From contig NZ_VJOY01000002.1 of the NCBI RefSeq assembly GCF_007109405.1, positions 310,001 to 374,000 on the forward strand: a stretch of 64,000 bases of DNA, read 5' to 3'. The notes beneath the pieces were generated by a model. It was not told the DNA's origin and made no database searches. It saw only the letters and a list, made by a program, of their open reading frames with translations. Position 1 is the stretch's first letter; each line of letters opens with the position of its first letter. This stretch comes from Pseudomonas mangiferae (GTDB taxonomy: Bacteria; Pseudomonadota; Gammaproteobacteria; Pseudomonadales; Pseudomonadaceae). The position numbers were made by a program, and so were the translations under genes. This document shows positions 11,959 through 20,772 of the stretch, piece after piece.

Positions 11959-12478
11959 CGTTTCCGCATCCGTGATGGGTGGGCGTTTGGCAGGGGAAAT
12001 GCCTTCGCATCGGTTCCCCATGGAGTGCCTGGAAGGTCGGACCGATCGGCCTGCGGACGCTCGTTTCCTGCACCCTTCCGACCGGTCGCGGTCGCGCCAG
12101 GCGGTTGATCGTGCCATTGTCTGCCTCCTTTTCGTGCCGGGACATTCGGTATCCGAGCAAGTGGAGCGCTCCTGTTCGGGGTTCTCCCGCTGCAGGCTGC
12201 GAGGGATCGTCCGGAGACGTTCATCCATCCATCCGCCCGCCGTCCGCGAGCTGCGGCGAAAGCCCAGGGACTTTTCCCCGGGCGCGGGGTCCGATCCGGC
12301 GCTCCCTGCCGGAGCGATGGGTATGAGGCTTGCAGGGCGTGCGGCTTGCCTTGTGCGGGTGCGTCAAGCACGCACTTCGTCCGGCGCCCTGCGTGACCGC
12401 CGGGCGGGAAAGTGACAGAGGTGTGTAACCGCCTGCCACGCCGGGGGTGTACCCATAACGATAAGAGAGGAAAGTGCC
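11959..12478 (+). other. Unassigned 520-bp region between groEL and inaA
   Basis: Open frames exist on both strands (for example plus 11927-12415, which starts inside the groEL terminator), but none has a ribosome site, a recognisable motif or natural composition. They are rich in Arg, Pro and Ser, as is usual for shadow frames. A 10-bp palindrome GGGTGTACCC lies at 12445-12454, just upstream of inaA, and could be a regulator site. I see no RNA gene. Confidence 0.5.
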
Positions 12479-13198
12479 ATGGCAGTCGAAGGTGCGTGCA
12501 GGTCAGCGGAGGGGCGATCGTTCGAGCAGTGGTGGCAGCGGCACGGTGAATGGGTAGAAGCGCCCAACCATCGGCGCGGCGGCGAGAGTGGGGTCCAGCG
12601 CCTGCTGCATGCGGATGGCAGCCTGCTCTACGCCAAGCGCCAGGTGGGGCACATCTACCGTAGCCTGCGTCATCCCTGGGGCCGCCCGACGGTGCTGCGC
12701 GAGCGCGATGCCCTGCACGGCCTGAGCGCCCTGGGGGTACGCGTGCCACGACCGGTCTACTGCGGCAGCCGACGGCGCGCCGAGGGCGGCTGGCATGCGT
12801 TGCTGGTGAGCGAGGCCCTGGAGGGCTTCGTCGACCTGCCGAGCTGGTACGCGGACGGCGGCCGTGCGCGCTGCGGCGAAGCGGTGCACGCCGAGCTGCT
12901 GCGTCTCATCGGTGCGACCCTGGCGCGCATGCACAACGGTCGCTGGCAGCACGGCTGCCTGTACGAAAAGCACCTGTTCATCAAGGTGATTGGCGCCGGG
13001 GAGGGCGGTGCGACCACCGTCGAGGTGGCACTGCTGGACCTGGAGAAAAGCCGCCGACGCCTGAGCCGTACCCGGGCAGCCCTGCACGATCTGCGACAGC
13101 TGCGCCGCCATTCGTCGTGGAACGACACGGACTGGGACACAATGATCTACGGTTACCAGGCCGTGTTCGGCAGCACCATCAAAGGGTTGCAGACATGA
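12479..13198 (+). CDS. inaA: InaA-like protein of the lipopolysaccharide kinase (WaaP/Kdo kinase-like) family
   Basis: InaA proteins are kinase-fold cytoplasmic proteins induced by weak acids in E. coli; their substrate is unknown. The 239-residue product has the kinase-like lysine (YAKRQ, K53), glutamate region (ERDAL) and a catalytic-loop-like MHNGRWQHGCLYEKHLFIK with LLDLEKSRRR as the metal-binding loop. The loop position normally occupied by catalytic Asp (HGDLY in WaaP-like kinases) reads HGCLY. The ribosome site GAGAGGAAA lies about 6 nt before ATG. The stop overlaps the next gene (ATGA). From P. aeruginosa memory, inaA sits in the same neighbourhood as mexVW. Confidence 0.85.
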   Translation: MAVEGACRSAEGRSFEQWWQRHGEWVEAPNHRRGGESGVQRLLHADGSLLYAKRQVGHIYRSLRHPWGRPTVLRERDALHGLSALGVRVPRPVYCGSRRRAEGGWHALLVSEALEGFVDLPSWYADGGRARCGEAVHAELLRLIGATLARMHNGRWQHGCLYEKHLFIKVIGAGEGGATTVEVALLDLEKSRRRLSRTRAALHDLRQLRRHSSWNDTDWDTMIYGYQAVFGSTIKGLQT

Positions 13199-13422
13199 AG
13201 TTAGAAATCACGCGAGGTTTGTTTCTGGTCGGGGCGTTGGCCACGGCGTCCCTGGCTGCCGCGACGTGGCAGGAGCCCGCGCCGCGGATCATCAGCCTGC
13301 AGGAGCAGGCCCAGGCCTGCCTGGCGCCGCCCATCAGCCGCGCCGTGGAGGCCCGCTCGGAGCCGGACCGGCACCTGCTGCTGCTGATGTTCGGCCTGTC
13401 CCAAGGCTACGGCGGCGACTGA
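13195..13422 (+). CDS. Small exported hypothetical protein coupled to inaA
   Basis: I do not recognise this family. The 75-residue product has a signal-like start (MKLEITRGLFLVGALATASLAAATW) and a short mature part with one cysteine (QACLAP) and ending SQGYGGD. It overlaps the inaA stop by 4 bp (ATGA), so it is translated by coupling. It could be periplasmic or stay anchored by its N-terminal helix. No promoter of its own is needed. Confidence 0.65.
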   Translation: MKLEITRGLFLVGALATASLAAATWQEPAPRIISLQEQAQACLAPPISRAVEARSEPDRHLLLLMFGLSQGYGGD

Positions 13423-13454
13423 GCGCTTCCGCGCCTGGGCGCTTGCTCGCGCTG

Positions 13455-16400
13455 TCAGTGGGCGACCGCCGCCGGGGCGGTGGGGTCGGGCTGGTGGGCG
13501 TTGGGGTCCGACAGCAGGGTATAGACGCACGGCAGCACGAACAGGGTGAACAGCGTGCCGATGGACATGCCGGTGGCGATCACCAGGCCGATGTCGAAGC
13601 GGCTCACCGCGCCGGCGCCGGTGGCCAGGATCAGCGGGACCATGCCGAACACCATGGCCGCGGTGGTCATCAGCACCGGACGCAGGCGGATCGACGCGGC
13701 TTCCTCCACCGCCTCGCGCACCCCCAGGCCTTTCTCCCGACGCAACTGGTTGGCGAACTCCACGATCAGGATGCCGTGCTTGCTGATCAGGCCGATCAGC
13801 GTCACCAGGCCCACCTGGGTGTAGATGTTCATGCTCGACCAGCCGAGGAACAGCGGCAGCAGCGCGCCGCAGATGGACAGCGGCACCGTCACCAGGATCA
13901 CCAGCGGGTCGCGGAAGCTCTCGAACTGCGCCGCCAGCACCAGGAAGATGATCGCTAGGGCCAGGGCGAAGGTGACGTACAGCGCCGCCCCTTCCTGCAC
14001 GTACTGGCGTGAGGCGCCGGCGAAGTCGAAGCCGTAGCCCCGCGGCGCTTCTTCCTGGGCGATCTGCCGGACCGTGTCGATGGCCTCGCCGATGCTGACG
14101 ATGGGGAAGCCCTCGATGATCGCCGAGTTGAGCTGCTGGAACTGCTTCAGGCGGGTCGGCCGGGCGCTGTCGTGGATGCGGATCAGGGTCGACAGGGGCA
14201 CCATCTGGCCGTTCTCGCTGCGTACGTAGTAGCTGTCCAGCCAGCCCGGGTTGTCCCGGTAGGCGCGTTCCACCTGGGCGATCACCTTGTAGCTGCGACC
14301 GTCGATGGTAAAGCGGTTGATTTCTCCCTCGCCCAGCAGCACCGCCAGGGTGGACCCCAGGTCCTGCATCGACACGCCCATCTGCGCGGCCTTCTCCCGC
14401 TCGATGTCCACCACCACTTCGGGCTTGTCGAACGCCAGGTCGACGTTGAGGAAGGCGAACTTACCGGAGGCCTGGGCGCGCTGCTTGATGCGCTCGGTCA
14501 CCTGCAGCAGGGTCTCGTAGTCGTTGGGGGTGTTGATCACGAACTGGAAGGGCAGGCCTTCGCCGGTCCCCGGCAGCGACGGCAGGTTGAAGCCGAAGAT
14601 CTGCAGGCCGGGAATCTCGTTCAGGCGGGCCTGCACCTGGGGCAACAGCTCCATCTGGGTGCGGTCGCGCTCGTCCCACGGCTTGAGCAGGAAGCCGCCG
14701 ATCCCCGACTGCACGCCGTCGAACCCGTTGATCTGGAAGGACGAGTAGTACTCGGGAAACTCCTTGAAGATCGTCATGAACGAGTCGGTGTAGCGGTTCA
14801 GGTATTCCAGGTTGGTGGGCTGGGGCGCCTTGGACATCAGGAACACGATGCCCTGGTCCTCGTCCGGCGCCAGCTCGTTCTTGGTGAACATCAGCAGCAC
14901 CGGGATCAGGCACAGCACGATCAGCGCGAACACCAGCACCACCGGGCGGGTGTTGAGGGTGCCGTGGAGCATGCGCTGGTAGCGGCGCTTGAGGCGGTCG
15001 AAGATCTGGTCCAGGCGATGCGCCAGGCCCGAGGGGTTCTCCTCGTGGCGCAGCAGGCGCGAGCACATCATCGGCGACAGGGTCAGGGCGATGACCCCGG
15101 AGATCACTACCGCGCCGGCCAGGGTCAGGGCGAACTCCCGGAACAGCGCGCCGGTGAGCCCTTCCAGGAAACCGATGGGGGCGTAAACCGCCGCCAGGGT
15201 GATGGTCATGGAGATCACCGGCACGGCGATCTCCCGGGCGCCCTCGAGGGCGGCATCGAACGGCGTCTTGCCCTCCTCGATGTGCCGGTGGATGTTCTCC
15301 ACGACGACGATGGCGTCGTCCACCACCAGGCCGATGGCCAACACCATGGCCAGGAGCGTCAGCAGGTTGATGGAGTAGCCCATCAGCTGCATGAAGAACA
15401 ATACGCCGATCATCGACAGCGGGATGGTCACCACCGGGATCACCACCGAGCGGAAGGCGCCGAGGAACAGGAACACCACCACGATGACGATCAGCACGGC
15501 CTCGCCCAGGGTCTTCACCACCTCGTCGATGGAGGCCTGGATGAAGCGGGTGCCGTCGTAGGCGATGGATACCTTGAGGTTCGGCGGCAGCTGCGCCTCC
15601 AGCTCCGGCATGATTTCCCGCACGTGCTTGATCACGTCCAGGGGGTTGGCGCTGGGGGTGCCCTTGATGCCGATGTACACCGAAGGGATGCCGTCGAAGG
15701 AACTGATGGCGTTGTAGTTCTCGGCGCCCATTTCCACCCGGGCGATGTCGCTGATCAGCACCCGGCTGTCGCCCTGGGTCCTCACCGGGATGGCGGCGAA
15801 GGCCTCCGGCGACTTCAGGTCGGTGCTGGCGTTGATGCTGGTGACCACGTACTCGCCCTTCACCTCGCCGGCGGCGGAGAGGAAGTTGTACTTGCGTACG
15901 GCCTCGCCGACGTCGCTGGCGGTGACGCCGTAGGCGCCCATCTTCACCGGGTCCAGCCAGAGCCGCATGGCGAACACCTGGTTGCCGAGGATTTCCGCCT
16001 CGGCCATGCCCGGCAGGGTCGCCAGCTTGGGCTGTATGACCCGCGACAGGTAGTCGGTGATCTGCGGGTTGCTCAGCTTGTCGCTGTAGAAGCTGATGTA
16101 CATCAGCGCGGTGGAGTCCGCCGCTTCCTTCTGCAGCACCGGGTCCTCGGCGTCCTGGGGCAGCTTGTTCTTCACCTCGTTGGCCTTGGCCAGGAGTTCG
16201 GTGAACAGGCGGTCGGAGTTGGCGCCGATGCGGGCGTAAATGGAGATGATGGACAGGTTCTGCTGGCTCGACGAGGTCATGTAGTCGATGCCTTCGGCGC
16301 TGGCCAGGCTCTGCTGCAAAGGCTGGGTGATGTAGCCCTGGATGGTTTCCGCATTGGCCCCGGGGTAGGCGGTGGTCACCGTGATCAGGGCGCTTTCCAT

Positions 16401-16517
16401 CTGTGGGTACTGGCGGATCACCAGTTTGTTGAACGCCTGGAAGCCCAGCAGCACGATCAGCAGGCTGACCACGGTTGCCAGCACCGGACGGCGGATGAAC
16501 GGATCGGTAAAAGCCAT
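13455..16517 (-). CDS. mexW: RND multidrug efflux transporter, MexW type
   Basis: Proton-driven inner-membrane pump subunit of a tripartite efflux system. The 1020-residue product starts MAFTDPFIRRPVLATVVSLL and has 12 membrane helices with two large periplasmic loops. TM4 carries the proton-relay acidic pair in AIGLVVDDAIVVVENIHRHIE, and the FADTP-like opening is typical of the HAE1 family. It follows mexV by 27 bp on the same strand. No outer-membrane channel gene is adjacent, consistent with MexVW pairing with a distant OprM. Assignment to MexW rather than another RND rests on similarity as remembered and inaA linkage. Confidence 0.88.
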   Translation of the reverse strand: MAFTDPFIRRPVLATVVSLLIVLLGFQAFNKLVIRQYPQMESALITVTTAYPGANAETIQGYITQPLQQSLASAEGIDYMTSSSQQNLSIISIYARIGANSDRLFTELLAKANEVKNKLPQDAEDPVLQKEAADSTALMYISFYSDKLSNPQITDYLSRVIQPKLATLPGMAEAEILGNQVFAMRLWLDPVKMGAYGVTASDVGEAVRKYNFLSAAGEVKGEYVVTSINASTDLKSPEAFAAIPVRTQGDSRVLISDIARVEMGAENYNAISSFDGIPSVYIGIKGTPSANPLDVIKHVREIMPELEAQLPPNLKVSIAYDGTRFIQASIDEVVKTLGEAVLIVIVVVFLFLGAFRSVVIPVVTIPLSMIGVLFFMQLMGYSINLLTLLAMVLAIGLVVDDAIVVVENIHRHIEEGKTPFDAALEGAREIAVPVISMTITLAAVYAPIGFLEGLTGALFREFALTLAGAVVISGVIALTLSPMMCSRLLRHEENPSGLAHRLDQIFDRLKRRYQRMLHGTLNTRPVVLVFALIVLCLIPVLLMFTKNELAPDEDQGIVFLMSKAPQPTNLEYLNRYTDSFMTIFKEFPEYYSSFQINGFDGVQSGIGGFLLKPWDERDRTQMELLPQVQARLNEIPGLQIFGFNLPSLPGTGEGLPFQFVINTPNDYETLLQVTERIKQRAQASGKFAFLNVDLAFDKPEVVVDIEREKAAQMGVSMQDLGSTLAVLLGEGEINRFTIDGRSYKVIAQVERAYRDNPGWLDSYYVRSENGQMVPLSTLIRIHDSARPTRLKQFQQLNSAIIEGFPIVSIGEAIDTVRQIAQEEAPRGYGFDFAGASRQYVQEGAALYVTFALALAIIFLVLAAQFESFRDPLVILVTVPLSICGALLPLFLGWSSMNIYTQVGLVTLIGLISKHGILIVEFANQLRREKGLGVREAVEEAASIRLRPVLMTTAAMVFGMVPLILATGAGAVSRFDIGLVIATGMSIGTLFTLFVLPCVYTLLSDPNAHQPDPTAPAAVAH

Positions 16518-16544
16518 GGTGAAATTCCTTTGGGCCGCGGGGCG

Positions 16545-17696
16545 TCAGCCCGCGCTGGCCGGAGTGTCCTGGGCGGCCGCGGCGGGCGCCTCGCTGGCGA
16601 TGACCACGTGGGAGCCATTGTCCAGCTTCAGCTGGCCGGAGGTGACCACCTGCTCGCCGGAGGCGACGCCCTCGAGGATCACCACCTTGCCGTCGCGGCG
16701 CTCGCCGGTCTGCACGAAGCGGCGCTCCACCACCAGGTACGGCTTGCCGTCCTCCTCCTGCTGGGGCTGGCCCTGGTCATCCTTCTTCTGGGCGACCACG
16801 TAGACCGAGTTGCCATACAGGGTGTAGGTGATGGCGGTCTCCGGCAGCACCACGCGCTGCTGCAGGTCGGGCAGCAGCACCTCCAGGTTGGCGAACATGC
16901 CCGGCAGCAGCTTGCTGTCCGGGTTGTCCAGCAGGGCGCGCACCTGCACGTTGCGGGTGGTGCTTTCCACCTTCGGGTTCAGGGCGTTGATCTCGCCGAC
17001 GAAGGTCTCGCCCGGGTAGGCCGCCACTGAGATGCGTACTTTCTGGCCGATGGCCAGCTTGGGCACGCTCTGTTCCGGCAGGTAGAAGTCCACGTAGAGC
17101 CGCGACAGGTCCTGCAGGGTGGCGATGATGGTGCCGGAGGAGAGGAAGTCGCCCACGTCGACCCGGCGGATACCGATGGTGCCGGCGAACGGCGCGAGGA
17201 TGCGTTTCTTGGCCAGAGTCGCCTTCAGCTGGGCGACGTTGGCGTTGCCCTTCTGCAGCTCGGCGGAGAGCCGGTCGAACTCGCTCTTGGAGATGGTCTG
17301 TCGGCTCACCAGGTTGCGGCCGCGCTCGAACTCCAGGCGCGCCAGGCCCAGCTGCGCCTCGACGGTGGCGAGGCTGGCCTGCTCCACGTCGCTGTCCATC
17401 TGCACCAAGGGCTGGTTGAGGCTGACCTTCTCGCCGGACTTGAACAGCACCTCGCGCACCGTGCCGCCCACCTCGACAGTGAGGTCCACGCCCTGGTAGG
17501 CGCGCAGGGTGCCGATGGCGGGCATGCGGCTCTGCCATTCCAGCTCGCCGGCGGCCTCGGCGGAGACGCTGATGGGCGGCTGCGGCGCGGAGAACGTCTG
17601 GATCTGCTGGTAGATGGAGAAGCCTTTGTAGGCAGCGAGGACGAGCACCACGAGGACGACGGCACCCAGCATGAACAGCATGCGGCGGAGCAACAT
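16545..17696 (-). CDS. mexV: RND efflux periplasmic adaptor, MexV type
   Basis: Membrane-fusion protein bridging MexW to an outer-membrane channel. The 383-residue product has an N-terminal anchor (LFMLGAVVLVVLVLAAY, residues 7-23), a lipoyl-like half (GGTVREVLFKSGEKVSLNQ), a coiled-coil hairpin (about 110-165), the second lipoyl half (RILAPFAGTIGIRRVDVGDFL) and beta-barrel domains. It has no lipobox, so it is held by the N-terminal helix. I start at ATG 17696 since the hydrophobic anchor begins there; the frame stays open upstream without meaning. An acidic loop (QGQPQQEEDGKPYLV) is inserted near the C-terminus. Confidence 0.88.
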   Translation of the reverse strand: MLLRRMLFMLGAVVLVVLVLAAYKGFSIYQQIQTFSAPQPPISVSAEAAGELEWQSRMPAIGTLRAYQGVDLTVEVGGTVREVLFKSGEKVSLNQPLVQMDSDVEQASLATVEAQLGLARLEFERGRNLVSRQTISKSEFDRLSAELQKGNANVAQLKATLAKKRILAPFAGTIGIRRVDVGDFLSSGTIIATLQDLSRLYVDFYLPEQSVPKLAIGQKVRISVAAYPGETFVGEINALNPKVESTTRNVQVRALLDNPDSKLLPGMFANLEVLLPDLQQRVVLPETAITYTLYGNSVYVVAQKKDDQGQPQQEEDGKPYLVVERRFVQTGERRDGKVVILEGVASGEQVVTSGQLKLDNGSHVVIASEAPAAAAQDTPASAG

Positions 17697-17887
17697 ATTC
17701 CGGTTCCTTGGCAAGGCGGATAGGGCCTGGGAATAGGCAGGGGGGCGACACAGTATTCCTATAAAACGACGGCCGTCAAAGCGTCGCATTTGCAAAACGT
17801 TGCGCCGTCGCGACGAAGGCTTTCGCCCGCCGGCGACGCGGCGCGCACAGGGCGTTGCGCGCTTGGCGAGGTTCGAGGAAATAGGCC

Positions 17888-17925
17888 GCCCGGCCCGGGA
17901 ATTCGCGACGCATCCCGAGCCGGGC
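17888..17925 (-). terminator. Hairpin downstream of the chemoreceptor gene
   Basis: GCCCGGCCCGGGA (17888-17900) and TCCCGAGCCGGGC (17913-17925) pair with one mismatch around a 12-nt loop, just 3' of the chemoreceptor stop and upstream of mexV. There is no T tract, so termination strength is uncertain. Confidence 0.4.
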
Positions 17926-17935
17926 AAGGAAGGGG

Positions 17936-19567
17936 TTAGCTGCCGAGGCGCCCGGACAGTTCGTTGAGGCCGCCGGACATGCCGTGCAGGTCGCGGCTGG
18001 CGGCCTGGGTGCGCTGCACGTGCTGCTCGTTGGTGGTGGCGATAGCGGTGATCTCGGTGAGGTTGCGGGAGATGTCCTCGGCCACCGAGGTCTGCTCTTC
18101 GGCGGCCGTGGCGATCTGCCGGTTCATGTCGCGGATCGACTCCACCGCGCCGGTGATGCGCTGCAGCATGCTGCCGGCCTCGGTCACCTGGGTGACGCTG
18201 GCCTCGCTGCGCTGCTGGCCGCTGTCGATGGCCCGGGCGGCGTTGCCGGCGCCGGTCTGCACGGTGTCGATGATCTGGTGGATCTCGGCGGTGGATTCCG
18301 CGGTGCGCTGGGCAAGGGTCCGCACCTCGTCGGCCACCACGGCGAAGCCACGGCCCTGTTCGCCGGCCCGGGCCGCCTCGATGGCGGCGTTCAGCGCCAG
18401 CAGGTTGGTCTGCTCGGCGATCCCGCGGATCACCTCCAGCACCTTGCCGATGCGCCCGCTGTCGCTTTCCAGCTGGCGGATCACCTCGGCGGTGGTGGCG
18501 ATCTCGCCGCGCATGGTGGTGATGGTGGCGATGGTGGCGCGCATCACGTCCTCGCCCTGGCGCGCCGAACGATCGGCATCGTCGGCGGCCCGCGCCGCGT
18601 CGGCGGCGTGGCGGGCCACCTCCTGGGCGGTGGCGGACATCTCGTGCATGGCGGTGGCCACCTGGTCGGTGCGCGAGAACTGCTCCCGGGTGCCCTCGGC
18701 CATCTTCCCGGCGATGGTGTTGAGTTCGCGGCTGGCGTTGTCCAGGTCGTCGGTGCTGTGCTTGAGGCGCTCGAAGGTGGCGGCGAGGAAGTCCCGCAGG
18801 GTGTTGGCGGCCACCGCCAGGCTGCCCAGTTCGTCGCGCCGGCTGGTGTCTACGCGGCGGTCGAAGTCGCCCTGGCTGAGCCGGCTGATGTGGTCGATCA
18901 GGCCGCGGATCGGCAGGATCAGCCGGCGGTTCACCAGCCACAGGCTGGCCAGCCCGATCAGCAGGCTGGAGACCAGGATCACCGCGAGGCCGGTGACGAT
19001 GGTGCGCCCGGCGCGCTCGCTGATGCGTTCGGACTGTTCCTGGCTGCGGGCATGCAACTGGTCCACCAGGGCGCTCATCTGCCCGCTGGTGGCGCGGTCG
19101 ATACCCTGCACGGCGACGTCCCCGGCCACCGGGTCGGCGCCGGCGGCGAGGAAGGCCGCGCGGCCCTTGCGGTAGGCCTCGCCGAGGGCGCGGTGCTCGT
19201 CCCGCAACTGGGCGATCTGCTGGCGCAGGGTGCCGTCGCCGTCATGCCCGGCCAGGTCCGCCAGCTTGCCGAGGGTCGCCTGCACCTTGGCTTCCTGGGC
19301 CTCGAACTGGGTCCAGTACTTGTCCAGATTCTGCGGGTTCTTGCCGCGCAGCAGGACATCCTTCCATTCCTGGACCTGCAGCTTGAAGTCGTAGTTGGCC
19401 TGGTCCAGCTGACGCGACATTTCCAGGGGGCCACCCAGCAGGCCCCGGTAGGCTTCGATGCCATGGGACAGCAGGACGAAGCAGGCGAGGGAGATCGCCA
19501 GGATCAGGGTGAGGCTACCGCCCACCAACAACAGGAACTGACCTCGCAGGGAGCGTTGCAACCACAT
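17936..19567 (-). CDS. Methyl-accepting chemotaxis protein
   Basis: Inner-membrane chemoreceptor that controls CheA. The 543-residue product has TM1 at about 10-33, a periplasmic domain (about 34-190) with long helices like a four-helix bundle, TM2 at 190-212, a HAMP domain (about 212-265), and a cytoplasmic signalling domain. The hairpin tip is [20 protein letters not shown] (residues 384-403) followed by [17 protein letters not shown]. The C-terminus ([10 protein letters not shown]) has no CheR/CheB-tethering pentapeptide. The ligand cannot be inferred. I start at ATG 19567, where the membrane anchor begins. Confidence 0.9.
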   Translation of the reverse strand: MWLQRSLRGQFLLLVGGSLTLILAISLACFVLLSHGIEAYRGLLGGPLEMSRQLDQANYDFKLQVQEWKDVLLRGKNPQNLDKYWTQFEAQEAKVQATLGKLADLAGHDGDGTLRQQIAQLRDEHRALGEAYRKGRAAFLAAGADPVAGDVAVQGIDRATSGQMSALVDQLHARSQEQSERISERAGRTIVTGLAVILVSSLLIGLASLWLVNRRLILPIRGLIDHISRLSQGDFDRRVDTSRRDELGSLAVAANTLRDFLAATFERLKHSTDDLDNASRELNTIAGKMAEGTREQFSRTDQVATAMHEMSATAQEVARHAADAARAADDADRSARQGEDVMRATIATITTMRGEIATTAEVIRQLESDSGRIGKVLEVIRGIAEQTNLLALNAAIEAARAGEQGRGFAVVADEVRTLAQRTAESTAEIHQIIDTVQTGAGNAARAIDSGQQRSEASVTQVTEAGSMLQRITGAVESIRDMNRQIATAAEEQTSVAEDISRNLTEITAIATTNEQHVQRTQAASRDLHGMSGGLNELSGRLGS

Positions 19568-19656
19568 GGCGCGCCTCGGGGAAGGGAGAGGGGGAGTGGC
19601 GAGTATAGGCCAGGGCGGCCGGGCACGCGGACGACCGGGCGTCGTCCGGCGGGCCC

Positions 19657-20730
19657 TCAGGTCAGGCGCAGGTGGTTGTCCCAGAGCCCGGCGGGCAGCG
19701 CCAGGGGCTGGCCGGCGATGGGCGTGGCGCGGCAGTCGTAGAACCGGCAGCGCCCCTGCCCGGAGGTGACCACGAAACCGTGCTCCACGGCGCCCACCCC
19801 GGCGCAGTCGGGCATCGGCGCATCCAGCCGCAAGGCGCCGCTGTCCAGGTCCCAGACGAAGAAGCGATTGCCCCGCGGCGCGGTCAGCGCTACAAGGCGC
19901 AGGCCGTCGTGGATCGCCACGCTGGCGGTGTACTGGGCCATGCCGGCACGCTGGGGCTCTGCCACCGGGAAGGGCTGGAACGCCTGTCCTGGCCGCTTGA
20001 TCGCCAGCAGGTCGGCCACGTCGGCGGCATCGCCCATGTACTGCTGGCAAGCGACAAGAGTGCCGTCGGCGGCGATGGCCAGGTGGCGGATGCTGTTCAT
20101 CGCCTGGGGCAGGGTTTCCCGGGAGATCAGCGTGCCGTCCCGGCGCATCAGCACCAGGCTCGGCTCCATGGCGTCCAGGTTCATTTCCACCCGGCTCTCC
20201 GCCTCGGTGCGGATGCCGCCATTGGCCACCACCAGGGTTTCCCCGTCCGGCATCCAGGCCAGCTCATGGGGGCCCAGGCCATGGGTGGACAGCTCGGCGT
20301 GGCGGGCCAGCCGTTCGCCGTCGAAGCGGTAGACCCCCAGCACGCCGCGCCCCGGGTCGCTCAGGTCGTTCTCGGTGAGGTAGAGCCATTCGCCGTCCCG
20401 GTGGAATACCCCATGGCCATAGAAGTGCCGCGCCGGGGGTGAGTCCAGGGTCTGCAGCAGGCGCCCGTCGCGCAGGTCGATGAGGTAGCTCTGGGTGCCG
20501 GGCCGGCGCGCCACGAACAGCGCCACGGGCTGTGCCGGGTGCTCGACGATGTCGTGGCAGCGCTGGGCGACCCGGGTGGAGAAGGCCAGGCTGCCGTCCA
20601 GTCGGTAACCCACCGCGTAGTGGCCGCCGTCGGCATCGTCCCGGGCCGAGAGCACCCGCTGCACCGGCGCCCGGCGGGCGAGGGGGCCCAGCAGGCGCCG
20701 GGCGAGGGTGAGAAGGGCATGTCGCGCCAT
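19657..20730 (-). CDS. DUF1513 family beta-propeller-like protein
   Basis: Function not established; DUF1513 proteins are encoded with imelysins and DUF1111 di-haem proteins in iron-regulated clusters. The 357-residue product shows repeated beta-propeller-like segments ([59 protein letters not shown]). Family members usually carry a Tat signal. Here the N-terminus ([20 protein letters not shown]) has twin arginines but no clear hydrophobic core, so export is uncertain. AAGGAG stands 6 nt before ATG 20730, supporting the start. It is the last gene of the cluster, 42 bp after the imelysin-like gene. Confidence 0.82.
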   Translation of the reverse strand: MARHALLTLARRLLGPLARRAPVQRVLSARDDADGGHYAVGYRLDGSLAFSTRVAQRCHDIVEHPAQPVALFVARRPGTQSYLIDLRDGRLLQTLDSPPARHFYGHGVFHRDGEWLYLTENDLSDPGRGVLGVYRFDGERLARHAELSTHGLGPHELAWMPDGETLVVANGGIRTEAESRVEMNLDAMEPSLVLMRRDGTLISRETLPQAMNSIRHLAIAADGTLVACQQYMGDAADVADLLAIKRPGQAFQPFPVAEPQRAGMAQYTASVAIHDGLRLVALTAPRGNRFFVWDLDSGALRLDAPMPDCAGVGAVEHGFVVTSGQGRCRFYDCRATPIAGQPLALPAGLWDNHLRLT

Positions 20731-20772
20731 GGTTCGCTCCTTTTCGATGCGATCGGGACGCAGCGGCGGCTG

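Noticed and set aside
11927-12415. 162-codon open frame after groEL
   Set aside because: Starts within the groEL terminator hairpin, no ribosome site, Arg/Pro/Ser-rich with no motif.
14172-17030. 952-codon open frame on the plus strand
   Set aside because: It is antisense to mexW/mexV, rich in His, Gln and Gly with no motif; a GC-rich shadow frame.
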